Shown here one piece after another: positions 39,477 to 50,877 of a DNA stretch of 64,000 nucleotides (within the stretch, counting starts at the first letter, position 1; the number at the start of each line of letters is the position of its first letter). Source of the stretch: Omphalotus guepiniiformis (taxonomy: Eukaryota; Basidiomycota; Agaricomycetes; Agaricales; Omphalotaceae); the NCBI GenBank assembly GCA_028554645.1, contig JAQOOI010000064.1:1178001-1242000 (forward strand). Direction: 5' to 3'. The notes beneath the pieces were generated by a model. That model saw nothing but the letters and a program-made list of their open reading frames with translations. It was not told the DNA's origin and ran no database searches. The position numbers and the translations under genes are program-made.

Positions 39477-40345
39477 CTACTTCCGCTTTTTGCCCTTTTT
39501 GCCCTACAAAAATGTGAATAAAGGAAAGTAATGTTTGATAGCAAAACACTAACGGCTTTGGAAGGAGATGCGGGTGTTCGGACGCTCTCAGCGTCGCTGG
39601 AGGCGGCACTATCAATCACAGGACTCGCTGGTAAGAGTCCGTTGGTGACCTTGGCTGCTGGAGTTCCTTGAGCAGAAGATGTTGAGGGTGTCATGGTAAC
39701 AGTGACAGGTGCACTGGATTGCGCGTTCAAGGCCTTCTTGCCATATCTCGCTTCTAAAGAATACTGATATAAGACGCAGTCGAGATATGGCGGCTTTATG
39801 CGTACCTAGCTCAGCTTTCCTATCGTTTGTCAGTTCGAAAATGGCCCGCATTTTCTCATTTGCAAGCATCTCATTTGCTGTCTGGAAAATGATTGGACCC
39901 CAGCCTTCGACAAATGAGTTAGCTTCTGCCATGACTTCCACAATCTCAGCCTCCATCTCCTTCTCAGCAGCAAGCAGGCTATTCCATAGATCGTCTCCTA
40001 TAGAGCCTTTTTGTAGCAAATTTTGGAGAGCGGGTTTATCTTCTCGTATTCGCAAGACGCGCTGCACATCTGCCATTGCCCGGCGAACAAGGGCCGACTT
40101 GAGGATTACATCCGGAGCAGGTGGGTCAGTTTTCTGAAGGAGTGTGACATATGTATTTCTTTCAGGATGCGATGGGAAATACGACTCGTATACTTGTGCT
40201 GTAATAAATCGCGTCAACTTGACACGCAATGAAATGACCACAGTCGCAACGTACAGGCAGCGCGTTTTCTGTAAAAGTAGCTGAATACAATCAAGCTTCC
40301 AAAGACGATGATAATGTACGCGACCGGAACGAGGACAGACGCCAT
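39477..40345 (-). CDS. SEC66: Sec63-complex subunit Sec66 (Sec71)
   Basis: Component of the Sec62/63 post-translational ER translocation complex. Starts MASVLVPVAYIIIVFGSLIV, one membrane helix then SYFYRKRAASQVYESYFPSH. Domain continues HPERNTYVTLLQK, LLQKGSIGDDLWNSLLAAEKE, NSFVEGWGPIIFQTANEM, the core Sec66 signature. The C-terminus is Ser/Thr-rich and ends in a lysine cluster (KAGKKGKKRK) after a GT-AG intron. Three introns seen. Divergent from citrate synthase with about 290 bp between starts. Confidence 0.92.
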
Positions 40346-40633
40346 TTGACGGCGATGAAGAATGTAGAATTAGAATGAGCTGGCGGAGGACACGACGTGT
40401 CGGCCTCTCTAAGTGTTTGTAGATATTTGCTTCAGAAGCCGTTTACACAATATGATCGGGGTTTGATCGGTATTTAGTCCGCCTCTTCGACAAGTACATT
40501 CCCCGCAACTCATTGGGGTCAGCTGAGAGAGCTTACCAGAGTCAATTCAATTGTCGAGTCCGGTCCGGCAATCTTACTACCCGACCTCAGTTTAAGTACG
40601 CTTCCCAACCCCAGTTCATAGTCACTATCAATC

Positions 40634-42900
40634 ATGCTGTTTCGTAGTTCTATCTCCAAAGCCAGTAAGTCACTTGGTGTGGCGTGCAGACGTTCAGTTT
40701 CTACCAAGGTTTGGCTCCTCTTACACACGGATACCACAAGGGATGACACGCGGCCATTTTTAGTCTCTTAAGGAAACTATCGAGGAGGTCATACCTGTGA
40801 AGCAGGATCATCTCAAGAGACTCGTGAGTTTCCACATAGTCGCATTAAGATATATTATATACTGAATGCGAATACGTTAGAAAACGTTGCACTCAGATAG
40901 TGTGATTGGTGATGTCAAGGTAAATTGCTGAAGTGTAACGTATCAGCCCTCGTTCATTGATTTTGTCCGCTTTCTTAGGTCGCTAATGTCATCGGAGGAA
41001 TGCGTGGACTTCGTGCAATGCTTTGGGATGCGTCAGTCCTAGATCCTGAGGAGGTAAACCTTATCCTTACTGCCTATATGCTGTTCAAACACTATCTGCA
41101 AGGGCATTCGTTTTCACGGTCTATCCATCCCTGAATGTCAACGGGCCCTTCCATCTGCACCTGACGGGAAAGAGATCATTGCAGAAAGCATGCTCTGGCT
41201 TTTGCTCACAGGGCAAGTTCCCTCGGTCGACCAAACTAGGGAATTGTCGCGAGAGCTTGCGGAGAGAGGAAATTTACCATCTACCGTTGAGAGCCTCGTT
41301 GATTCGTTAGTTTCCTCATTGGTTATCTATATCTTCACATTGACAATCCCACAGATTACCGGCTACCTTACACCCTATGACGCAGCTTGGCATCGGCATT
41401 GCTGCCCTCAATCATGATAGTTCATTTCAGGCTGCGTATGAGAAGGGCATGAAAAAGTCAGAGTATTGGACGCACACTTTAGATGATTGTATCAACCTCG
41501 TAGCTCGTCTCCCTGCCTTGGCGGCGCGCATCTATCGTAACGTCTACAGTCCCGGAACAGAATTGCCCCCGATCAACAAGGATCTGGATCTCGTCGGTAA
41601 GTGGTCCAATCGACGCAGAGTGTCATTCGTCAGACTGCTATTATTCAATGTGCAGGAAACTATGCTAATATGCTTGGTTTTGGTGACAATCATGACCTGA
41701 CTGAATATCTTCGACTTTATATCTCCATTCATGGAGATCATGAAGGCGGGAATGCCTCCGCCCACACAGCTCGTATGGTTTTCCCGTGCTTTGAGAGATG
41801 AAAAGGCTGAATTACAGTCTCTAGACCTCGTCGGGTCAACCCTTTCTGACCCTTATTTGTCGTATTCGGCGGCATTGTTCGCCCTCGCCGGTCCGTTGCA
41901 CGGGTGCGTTCCAACGCCGCTTTACTTGTGCCACAGAGATCATTTATTGCTCACTCCCAACAGACTTGCCAATCAAGAGGTTCTCCGATGGCAGCTTGCT
42001 ATGCTCAAGGAGGTCGGAGAACAAGTTTCCCATGACACTATTCGCGAATATCTCTGGAAGACTCTCAAGTCAGGCCAAGTTGTTCCCGGGTAAGCGTGTC
42101 TTCCCATCAACATAGTGCTGCACCGGCTTATCTATGATTCGCTTAGCTACGGCCACGGAGTACTAAGAAAGCCAGACCCACGATTCATTGCCCTTCAACA
42201 GTTTTGCGAGTCCAAACCGGAATTGCTTGAAAGTCCGATCATCCAGCTGGTGAAGAAGGTAGAAATTTCTCAGTCGGCTTGTCTGATAATAAGTACTCAT
42301 TGCATTCTTGCTTCGAAGACGTACGAAGTAGCACCTGATGTTTTGAAAGAACATGGAAAGGTCAGTCTTTACATACACACTCATCCTACTTCATGAATTG
42401 ATTCGAGAGCAGACAAAAAACCCATACCCCAACGTGGACGCAGCTTCGGGTGCGTGAAGAGTCCCCAGAGAGGTCTTTCTTTCTGACAAAATATCTGCTC
42501 ACTTTAGGATGCGTTTTATACCACTACGGTCTCACTCAGTTCAAGGTATGTCGAAATTGATGTCGGGTCAATCATCTTTGCTCACTAATGGGATGCAGTA
42601 TTACACCGTCATATTCGGTGTTTCAAGAGGTGCGTTTTCGTCAATCTGTATCAGAATGAATGGTACATAACATACGTATAGCACTGGGCTGTGTAACGCA
42701 GCTTGTTTGGGCGAGAGGTATGTATCTACTTCAAGCTAACGTCGAGTGCTTGCTAATACGCTTTCCAGCCCTCGGACTACCTTTAGAACGTCCAAAATGT
42801 GAGTTTCTGTCTGTCATATATGACGAGCGATTTGTTGACTATTGCAAAATCATATTCTTTGGAGGCTATCGAGCAGCTGGCGAAAAGTGGCAGTGCATGA
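40634..42900 (+). CDS. CIT1: Citrate synthase, mitochondrial
   Basis: First enzyme of the TCA cycle: condenses acetyl-CoA and oxaloacetate. Exon 1 encodes a mitochondrial presequence ([20 protein letters not shown]). Core motifs: [28 protein letters not shown], the active-site region [31 protein letters not shown] (His and Arg of the active site), and [12 protein letters not shown] with the catalytic Asp. About 16 introns. All are GT-AG except the last: after PLERPK the conserved end [16 protein letters not shown] is reached only by removing 42799-42850, which has GTGAGT but no AG. The alternative GT-AG exit would end [14 protein letters not shown]. 2-methylcitrate synthase is a less likely reading; details such as [16 protein letters not shown] favour CIT1. 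Confidence 0.93.
42799..42850 (+). other. Repeat-bounded non-GT-AG intron candidate (citrate synthase last intron)
   Basis: The upstream exon ends CAAAAT (42793-42798), followed by donor GTGAGT. The segment ends with CAAAAT (42845-42850). Removing 52 nt yields [12 protein letters not shown]. No AG lies at the needed position. Confidence 0.6.
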
Positions 42901-43368
42901 CTTGATACTGCTATACATGGGGTATAAGTATGAGCATTTGATAAAGACAGAACGCAAGATGGCAGTGGTCACTGTACGTATAATCAACTCGCAGTCGAAT
43001 CTTAATTAGAATGGGTACCATGGTGACATACTTCATTACATACATACAACATAAGTTCAACATTTAAGTAATTCTTAAATAAGATTCTGCACTCGACTTC
43101 CCCCAATAAGAATGAAGTTTGCGACAGAAATAGATACCTCTTTGAGACATAAACTACTGACCGCCTACTGAAACCCGTAACAAGAAGAACTCGAACCAAT
43201 AAATGAGTTCAGGGAGGGTATATACGTATCGTAAAACGACTAAGGCAAATCACTGATTAAGAAGTGACGGTTCGAAGGGGGAGAAAGAGTATACAACAGA
43301 TCCAGAGGGGCAGTTCGTGAGACAGACTCCAGCACGAACACAGAACACGTGCCCTAAGAAAAGCTATG
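42901..43368. other. Convergent intergenic region
   Basis: 468 bp between two gene 3' ends. AT-rich, consistent with polyadenylation sites on both strands; I see no gene. Confidence 0.5.
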
Positions 43369-44765
43369 TTAAAACCGTCTAGCCTGCCCTTGCTGAGGCA
43401 GTCCCTGCATCTGTTGCGGAGGCGGACGCTGTTGCATAGGCATAGGCATCTGCTGCATCCCTTGCGGCGGAGGCGGACCCCCTCGATAGCCACCTGGGCC
43501 GGGAGGGGGCATCCCATTTGGTGCAGGCGACATTCCACGCAATTGTTGCGGGGGTGGCTGCCTAGGACCACCTTGACCAGGTCCCGGACTAAAGCCTTGA
43601 GGGGGCATTGGACCGTTACCGGGACCATAACCGGGACCGGGCATAGGGCCGCCCTGCCCCAGTGGTGGCCCTTGTCCGGGCGGGAAGCCGCGTATGGGGG
43701 GTTGGTTTGGAGGGTATCCTTGAGGAGGACGACCACCCGGAGGCAAAGAACTAGAATGCTGTGGCATGGGACGCTGTTGCGGACCTCCCTGTAGGGGAGG
43801 CATAGGACCTGGGGGACCTCGTGGACCAGGTGTAGGTCCGGGATCACGAAGAGACACAGGTGTAGGAGCACCGCCAGCGCCGCCAGGGTTCTTTTCAGCC
43901 GCTTTCAAGATCTCGTCACTGATCAGGAATAGAGGACTTCAGAAAATGTCTGTTGGGAAAGATAGCGCTAGACTCACTCAAGGAGATTCAATGCAGCACA
44001 AAGCACAACCCATTCTACACAGTCTTCGTTTCCTTCCCCAAGGGTTTGCCAAACAGCCTTCTCCTCTGGAGTCTTGCCAGTAATGCTGATTCGGGTACCA
44101 CCACCATTGGGACCTGGAGGGTTCTTCTGGATCTTGCCAAACTCTATACGCTTGGGAGGGATGTTGTGACCAGCATAAGCAAAGTAGAACATGCTCCAGA
44201 AAGCAGCATTGGGGTTTGGTTTCGACACTTGAAAAAGAGGCAAGTCCGGTGAGTCGGGAGAGGGAAGAGACAGCTTGTATATGGGAGAGATGACACCAGT
44301 ATTTGCGATGGACCACTTGAGATTGCGGGATGCTTCGCAGCGGACAACACGAGAACCAGAGGGAGCGGAATGACCTGGATCAGAAGCAGAACCCTTCGCG
44401 CTGTCCTTAGGACGAGGAGGAAACATCTTGGCGACACATAGATCGCCCTGGGGCGAAGGAGTTAGAAGATAGTTTTCAGTGTTCTATGAAGCAAGGTCAG
44501 AGACGATCCGAAGCGATGGAGAAGAAGACAAACAAAGTTTGTATGCAAATAAGAGTATAGAATGTTAGATGGCTGGCCTGACGAAGGATGTAAGAATATG
44601 AAAGCGGTGGAAGAAGAAGAGAAGTACCATGAGGAGTTACAATCAATGTAGGAAGGTGATTAGGAATAGGAGGATGAGTAGGAGAAGTGTACACCGCATA
44701 AATTGCTAAAATAAAGTATGAGTGCGAGTGAATGAAAGCAAGAAAAGAGAAGACGTACCAGCCAT
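43369..44765 (-). CDS. Uncharacterised protein with conserved core and Pro/Gly/Gln-rich tail
   Basis: Not recognised. Model from ATG 44765 joins short exons by GT-AG introns, including a middle exon reading GQPSNILYSYLHTNF. The structured-looking core runs NTENYLLTPSPQGDLCVAKM, VVRCEASRNLKWSIANTG, NPNAAFWSMFYFAYAGHNIP, KAVWQTLGEGNEDCVEW. An abrupt switch at KAAEKNPGGAGG leads into about 170 residues of Pro/Gly/Gln/Met (GYGPGNGPMPPQG; PPPQQMQGLPQQGQARRF). Such tails occur in transcription coactivators and RNA-binding proteins, so a nuclear role is possible but unproven. Divergent from B56. Confidence 0.65.
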
Positions 44766-45142
44766 GATGATGGACGGAAACAAAGTCTGAGCAGATGGTC
44801 GTCGAGGAGACCGTGAGGTGCGCGTGACCGCTGCGTTTGAATCCTGTTTAGTGCCCTGTGTCTTCCCCGTCAGGTCTCGTCAAATTTCACACCGCAGCTC
44901 TGTAATTTATCATACACGTTCACAACAAGATAGACGGTTTCGTTATAAAATAAAATAAAATAACCACTCTATTCAGTCCCAAGTGATATGATAATTTACG
45001 CTTGGTGTGAGCGTGTGACGACTGTGTGACAACACTGTTTGTTGTTTCAATCGATCCAGGTGAATTGCTGAACACCGACTACGACGACTACTAATCACCC
45101 GCTCACTGCGACGCCCGACGACGGCGACATTTTGTCTGCATC

Positions 45143-47652
45143 ATGAAGGGACTCAAGAAGACATTGGTACGACTTCCTGCGTGAGATATGAATCAAACGG
45201 ACACTGACACGGTGCAATCGCAGCTGAACAGAAAGAGCTCGCAGGATGGGTCGTCGAAAAAAGAGGGCAAGTCGAACTCGACAGGTGCCCCGCCTCCGCC
45301 TCCGCCCAATACCGCTAAGCCACTGCCGAATCCAACCATCTCGCTGAATAGCGCTGCCTCCCATCACTCTAATTCTTCGAATGCTCGTTCTTCGTCTCCT
45401 GCTTCCTCTGCTCCTGCTTCTACTCCTGACCGCAGGCATTCTTCAGAGTCGAACTCTCTTTCTCCTCCTATTGTCGTTGTCAGTCCTGATGCTTTGTCCG
45501 ACTCAGCCCGTCGCGCTCAGCCTTCGGCTGCCGCCTCCGACCGTCATTCCCCGGGTTTGGATGTTGCAGGAAATGCTACTCCTCCTCGCAACACTACTCT
45601 AAATCGGCTCAGGGCTGGGCCCAAGGACACAATTCCTATCGTTGGAAAGCCCCCCCGGAAACAGAGGAGTAGTCGTTTTGTCGTGACAGAGAAGGTCGAA
45701 ATCGAGCGACTTCCTTCTTTGATGGGTTAGTTTTCGTCTCTTTCAGTGCACCCTCTCTGCTCACTTTGACCGTGTAGAGACTTCTCCAGCCGAACGACCC
45801 TCGCTCTTCATCAAGAAACTCCACCAATGCCGAGTTTTGTTCGACTTCAATGATGCTAGTGCTGAGCTCACAGGCAAGCACATCAAGGCTCAGACTCTAC
45901 ACGAAATGCTTGAATACATTATCACACAACGTAATGTGATCACAGAGAGTGTATACCCCGAGGTCGTGAACATGGTAGGTTTCATGTTCAGTCTTCAGCC
46001 TTTTATCAACATCCTGATCGAGCTCTCATGTTCTCCACAAACCTCTTCCGTTCTATACCCCCACCTGTGAATCCGACAGGTGATGCTTTTGACCCAGAAG
46101 AGGATGAACCGGTTCTCGAACTCGCGTGGCCTCATCTGCAAATCGTATACGAGTTCTTCCTTCGCTTTGTTGAAAGCCCAGATTTCAACACCAATTTAGC
46201 GAAGCGATACATCGATCAACTCTTCGTTCTTAATCTTCTGGAACTCTTTGATTCCGAGGATCCACGAGAACGCGACTTTCTCAAGACTACATTACACCGA
46301 ATTTATGGCAAATTCTTAAACCTTCGTGCCTTCATACGGCGGTCGATCAATAATGTCTTCTTCCAGTTCATATACGAAACTGAAAGACACAACGGCATTG
46401 CCGAGTTGTTGGAAATCCTCGGTTCGATCATCAATGGTTTTGCATTACCGCTCAAAGAAGAACACAAGATCTTCTTAACTCGGGTACTCATCCCTCTTCA
46501 CAAGGTCAAAAGCCTTTCTCTTTATCACCCACAATTGGCGTATTGCGTGGTACAATTCCTAGAGAAAGACGCAACCTTGGCAGAGGACGTGATGTTGGGT
46601 CTACTCAGATACTGGCCAAAGGTTAACTCGCCAAAAGAGGTCATGTTCCTAAATGAGGTCGAAGAAGTTCTCGATGTCACCGATCCCGTAGAGTTTCAGA
46701 AAATACAGGTTCCGTTGTTCCAGCAGCTGGCACGGTGCATCAACAGTCAGCACTTTCAAGTTGCCGAGAGAGCACTGCTGTACTGGAATAACGAGTATGT
46801 GGTGAATCTCATGAGCGACAATCTCGCCGTTGTTCTTCCTATCGTGTTTCCGGCTCTGTACACGAATTCAAGATCGCACTGGAATCGGTATGTGGTGGTC
46901 TAGGTTTTGCTTTTCAAGTACTAAGTTGGTGGCTCCTTGGTTGACACATAGTACAATACATGGAATGGTATACAACGCGCTCAAGTTATTTATGGAAATC
47001 AACCCGGACCTATTTGACGAATCGATGCAACAGTACAAGCAGCGAAAGATAGAGTGCGTCGATTCCATATGTATTTGTTCGTCCGCTCCAACTTACACAC
47101 CAATCCAGAGAACAAAAGCATGCGGTCGATCGATATGAAGCCTGGCAAAGATTGCGGGATCAGGCTTTGAAAAGTACACCTGATGGCAAGGTTCCCGAAG
47201 GTTATGTCGAAATCCCCTATCCGCCTCCTCCACCTCCTCCCTCACTGGACGATGTGGATATATTAGACTTGTCGATGGAGCTAAACGCAGCCTCTATTGA
47301 TGACGTCACGGGCGAACTAGATGAACATGGTATTGAGAGGGTCCCTATGGCCGATCCTGGACTGGATGTACGTTAGCTCTTTATGACGCCGGTCGTAGTG
47401 TTGAGAATGTGCCTTCCTGTGCTCTTTCAAACAGCAATCGTATCCCGATGTAGGAACAGAACTCGAGCCAACATCTCCAAGTCCTCATGTACGACGGAAG
47501 AGTGTCCTGCCAGGTAAGTGCCCTTTCCCAGACTCATGATGCTGTCCCTCATCAAGGGCTTCACTTGCTGCCTAGTGGACCCAACTGTTTTGCGTGATTT
47601 ACAAGCACACCGGAGCTTGGATGAGATGGCGCAAAGGAATGGGTTATCCTGA
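45143..47652 (+). CDS. RTS1: Protein phosphatase 2A regulatory subunit B56 (delta/Rts1 type)
   Basis: Targets the PP2A catalytic core to substrates. N-terminus MKGLKKTL is followed by a Ser/Pro-rich disordered region ([14 protein letters not shown]), as in yeast Rts1. The HEAT-repeat B56 body is highly conserved: [89 protein letters not shown]. The C-terminus ends [10 protein letters not shown]. Introns are GT-AG except the one within [15 protein letters not shown] (45975-46030). There the strong GTAGGT donor leads to the conserved join only if the segment ends at a second CATG. A weaker GT-AG alternative would insert three residues. Confidence 0.94.
45975..46030 (+). other. Repeat-bounded intron candidate (B56)
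   Basis: Upstream exon ends CATG (45971-45974) before donor GTAGGT; the 56-nt segment ends CATG (46027-46030). Gives [12 protein letters not shown] as in the family. A GT-AG alternative (GTTTCA donor, CGAG acceptor) is in frame but adds Val-Ala-Leu. Confidence 0.45.
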
Positions 47653-48065
47653 GAAGCGATGAGGTTCAACACGCAAGATAGTGTCAGTGATATGATACAC
47701 ATTGTGCATTCATCAACGACGACGGACACCACTAGTGGTTTCTACTAAACGCACCTTCTTTTACAATTCTTTTTCGATCATGTTCTTACTTTCTTTCTCT
47801 CTCCTCTAGCTTCTATATCCTGTGGAACACTACAACTGTAATTCTGATGTGTTGTCCTAAGATCTGGCATTTATGCTGTTCCTCGGTGCGCAAGCCGCAC
47901 CACGTTTAATCACTCTCGATGAAATACCTTATAAAAGTCATGTTTATTAACGAATACTTACTATATACCATTCGAGTGTAAGAACGACCTAGAGAAAATG
48001 AGAAAATGAGAGAAAAATGATGCAATGAATCACGTGACGAGATGGTAGAATATGGCAGAATGGTG

Positions 48066-48103
48066 GAGAACTTTCGAGGGCGTAGCAAGAGGGTATATAA
48101 AAA
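48066..48103 (+). promoter_or_regulatory. Heat-shock element and TATA box upstream of HSP70
   Basis: GAACTTTCGAG at 48068-48078 has inverted GAA/TTC units at 5-bp phase, the binding pattern of heat-shock factor. More AGAA units lie just upstream (48046-48058). A TATATAAAAA box follows at 48094-48103, about 140 bp before the ATG, leaving room for a leader. Consistent with heat-inducible transcription. Confidence 0.65.
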
Positions 48104-48243
48104 ATCGGTGGCCGATGTCGGGTCTCCCAGTACCTCATCTTTTTACAACATCCAACTTTGCCTTACCTAGGTTCGTCTCTTATAATCCAAGCGTTACATC
48201 GTCTTTGTATCCTTAGAAAATCCACTAGACATCCACACCAATA

Positions 48244-50534
48244 ATGTCTTCATCAAAAGCTATCGGTATTGATCTGGGCACCACCTACTCGTAAGTTTTT
48301 CTGTGTGTCTTTTCTGCATCTTGTACTCAAAAATCGTCTTAACTTCGCTACTCCTGTGTCGGTGTCTGGCAAAATGACCGTGTTGAGATTATCGCCAACG
48401 ACCAGGGTAACCGAACAACCCCCTCGTATGTCTCCTTTTCAGACAGCGAGCGTCTTATCGGTGATGCTGCCAAGAACCAAGTCGCGATGAACCCACATAA
48501 CACGTAAGTTTTTTTCTTTATCTCGTGTCTGATGGTTGTGTACTGAAAGATCGGTTCATAGTGTTTTCGACGCCAAGCGTCTCATTGGCCGTAAATTCGA
48601 CGATGCTGAGGTTCAGTCCGATATCAAGCATTTTCCTTTCAAGGTGTTCTCCAAAGGTGGCAAGCCATACATTGAAGTCGAGTACCGTGGTGAGAAGAAG
48701 GAATTTGTGAGTAGATTTGTTTTCATAGTTGAGTTCGATATTAATTTTTATTTTTGAAGTCTCCCGAAGAAATTTCTTCCATGGTTCTCTTGAAGATGAA
48801 GGAGACCGCCGAGTCTTATCTCGGATCCACGGTCAACAACGCTGTCGTTACCGTACCCGCGTACTTCAACGATTCTCAACGACAGGCCACCAAGGACGCC
48901 GGAACTATCTCTGGAATGAACGTTCTTCGTATCATCAACGAGCCTACTGCCGCCGCCATTGCATACGGTCTCGACAAGAAGGTGTCTGGGGAGCGTAACG
49001 TGCTGATCTTCGATCTTGGTGGAGGTACTTTCGATGTCTCTCTTTTGACCATCGAGGAGGGTATCTTCGAGGTCAAGGCCACTGCTGGTGACACTCACTT
49101 GGGTGGTGAGGACTTTGACAATCGTTTAGTTAACCACTTCATCCAAGAATTCAAGCGCAAGAATAAGAAGGGTAGGTGCAACGTTCTCACTTGTGATGTC
49201 TTTTACTGATGTGGTGTTTAGATCTATCTTCCAACCCTCGTGCCGTCCGTCGTCTCCGTACTGCTTGCGAGCGTGCCAAGCGTACTCTTTCATCCGCTGC
49301 CCAGACCTCCATTGAGATAGATTCTCTCTATGAGGGTATCGATTTCTACACTTCCCTTACCCGTGCTCGTTTTGAGGAGTTGTGCCAGGATCTCTTCCGA
49401 AGCACCCTCGAGCCTGTTGAGAAGGTTCTCCGTGACTCCAAAATCGACAAATCCAACGTACACGAGATTGTCTTGGTTGGTGGATCCACCCGTATTCCCC
49501 GTATCGTCAAGCTCGTTTCCGATTTCTTCAACGGCAAGGAGCCCAACAAAAGCATCAACCCCGACGAGGCTGTTGCCTACGGTGCTGCCGTGCAGGCCGC
49601 TATTCTGTCTGGTGACACTTCGGAGAAGACTCAGGACTTGCTCCTTCTTGATGTTGCTCCCCTCTCATTGGGTATTGAGACTGCTGGTGGTGTCATGACT
49701 GCCCTTATCAAGCGTAACACTACAGTTCCCACCAAGAAGTCCGAGACTTTCTCTACCTATGCCGACAACCAGCCTGGTGTGCTTATTCAGGTGTACGAGG
49801 GTGAGCGTGCCCGTACCAAGGATAACAACCTTCTCGGAAAGTTCGAACTCTCTGGCATTCCTCCTGCCCCTCGTGGTGTTCCTCAGATTGAGGTCACCTT
49901 CGACATAGATGCCAACGGTATTTTGAACGTCTCCGCGTCTGATAAGACTACTGGGAAGTCGAATCGTATCACCATCACTAACGACAAGGGCCGTCTGTCG
50001 AAGGAAGAGATCGAGCGTATGGTTTCTGAGGCTGAGAAGTACAAAGGTGAGTTGTTTTTACTCGGTCGAAATGTGTTTCGTGACTCTGACTATCTTTATT
50101 TATCAAGCCGAGGATGAAGCTGCTGCTGCTCGTATCAGCTCTAAAAATGGTCTCGAATCTTACGCTTACAACTTGCGTAACTCCCTCACCGACGAGAAGC
50201 TCGCTGATAAGTTTGATGCTGCTGACAAGTCTAAACTCGAATCCGCTGTCAACGAAGCTATCTCATGGCTCGACAACTCGCAGGAAGCTTCGAAGGAAGA
50301 GTACGAGGAGAAGCAGAAGGAGTTGGAGGCTATTGCCAAGTATGTTCTTTTACTAAATCTGACCTTCGTATACTCATGCCTGGTTTTAGTCCTATCATGC
50401 AGAAACTCTACAGTGCTGGCGGTGCACCTGGCGGCTTCCCAGGCGCTGGAGGTTTCCCCGGTGGTGGTGCTGCCCCTGGTGGTTTCCCTGGTGCAGGAGC
50501 TGAAGATGGTCCTAGCGTCGAGGAAGTTGATTAA
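48244..50534 (+). CDS. SSA1: Cytosolic heat-shock protein 70 (Ssa type)
   Basis: ATP-dependent chaperone. Starts [16 protein letters not shown], with the ATPase domain phosphate loop, signatures [14 protein letters not shown] and [16 protein letters not shown], substrate-binding domain ([20 protein letters not shown]) and helical lid. It ends in a GGFPG-rich linker and EEVD, the cytosolic TPR co-chaperone tag. Seven exons. Introns 2-6 are GT-AG. Intron 1 (48291-48353) begins GTAAGT but has no AG acceptor anywhere in the usable interval. The conserved [12 protein letters not shown] is reached only by ending at a second copy of CTACTC. Heat-shock element and TATA box lie upstream. Confidence 0.97.
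48291..48353 (+). other. Repeat-bounded intron without AG acceptor (HSP70 intron 1)
   Basis: The upstream exon ends CTACTC (48285-48290) and the 63-nt segment ends CTACTC (48348-48353). Inside, a CTTAAC branch-like site lies 10 nt from the 3' end. Apart from the donor GTAAG, there is no AG dinucleotide until after the next dozen conserved codons. Confidence 0.75.
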
Positions 50535-50877
50535 GTGGTTGCGGGATGGAGTGTTTTCGGACTTCCCTTGTCGATTACAGTTGGAATAATGCACGATCTG
50601 GTTTACGCAAAAGTAATGACTCCTCTCAATGTATCTTATACTGCGCATTAGAAATATCATGTATTTTATTTATATGCTCTATTCTTGTTGCAGTGTGAAT
50701 GTTTTGAGAATTTGTACCTTAGATATTCAAAAGCTTCCGACCCCGAGGGCTGGCAGTACTAGTAATTGTTCACCATAAGCCATACTATGCACGTAAGATT
50801 GGCAATACTTCAACTCGAAGTACGTATAATACAAAGTCTGTTTGTTCTGGCAACACTACTATGCCACGATATTGTCC
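50535..50877. other. Convergent 3' flanks of HSP70 and the PhoD-like gene
   Basis: 343 bp with AT-rich stretches suited to transcript ends. No gene, repeat or structured RNA seen. Confidence 0.5.

Noticed and set aside
42799..42872. GT-AG exit for the last citrate synthase intron giving the tail [14 protein letters not shown]
   Set aside because: Kept only as an alternative, because the other frame matches citrate synthase C-termini much better.
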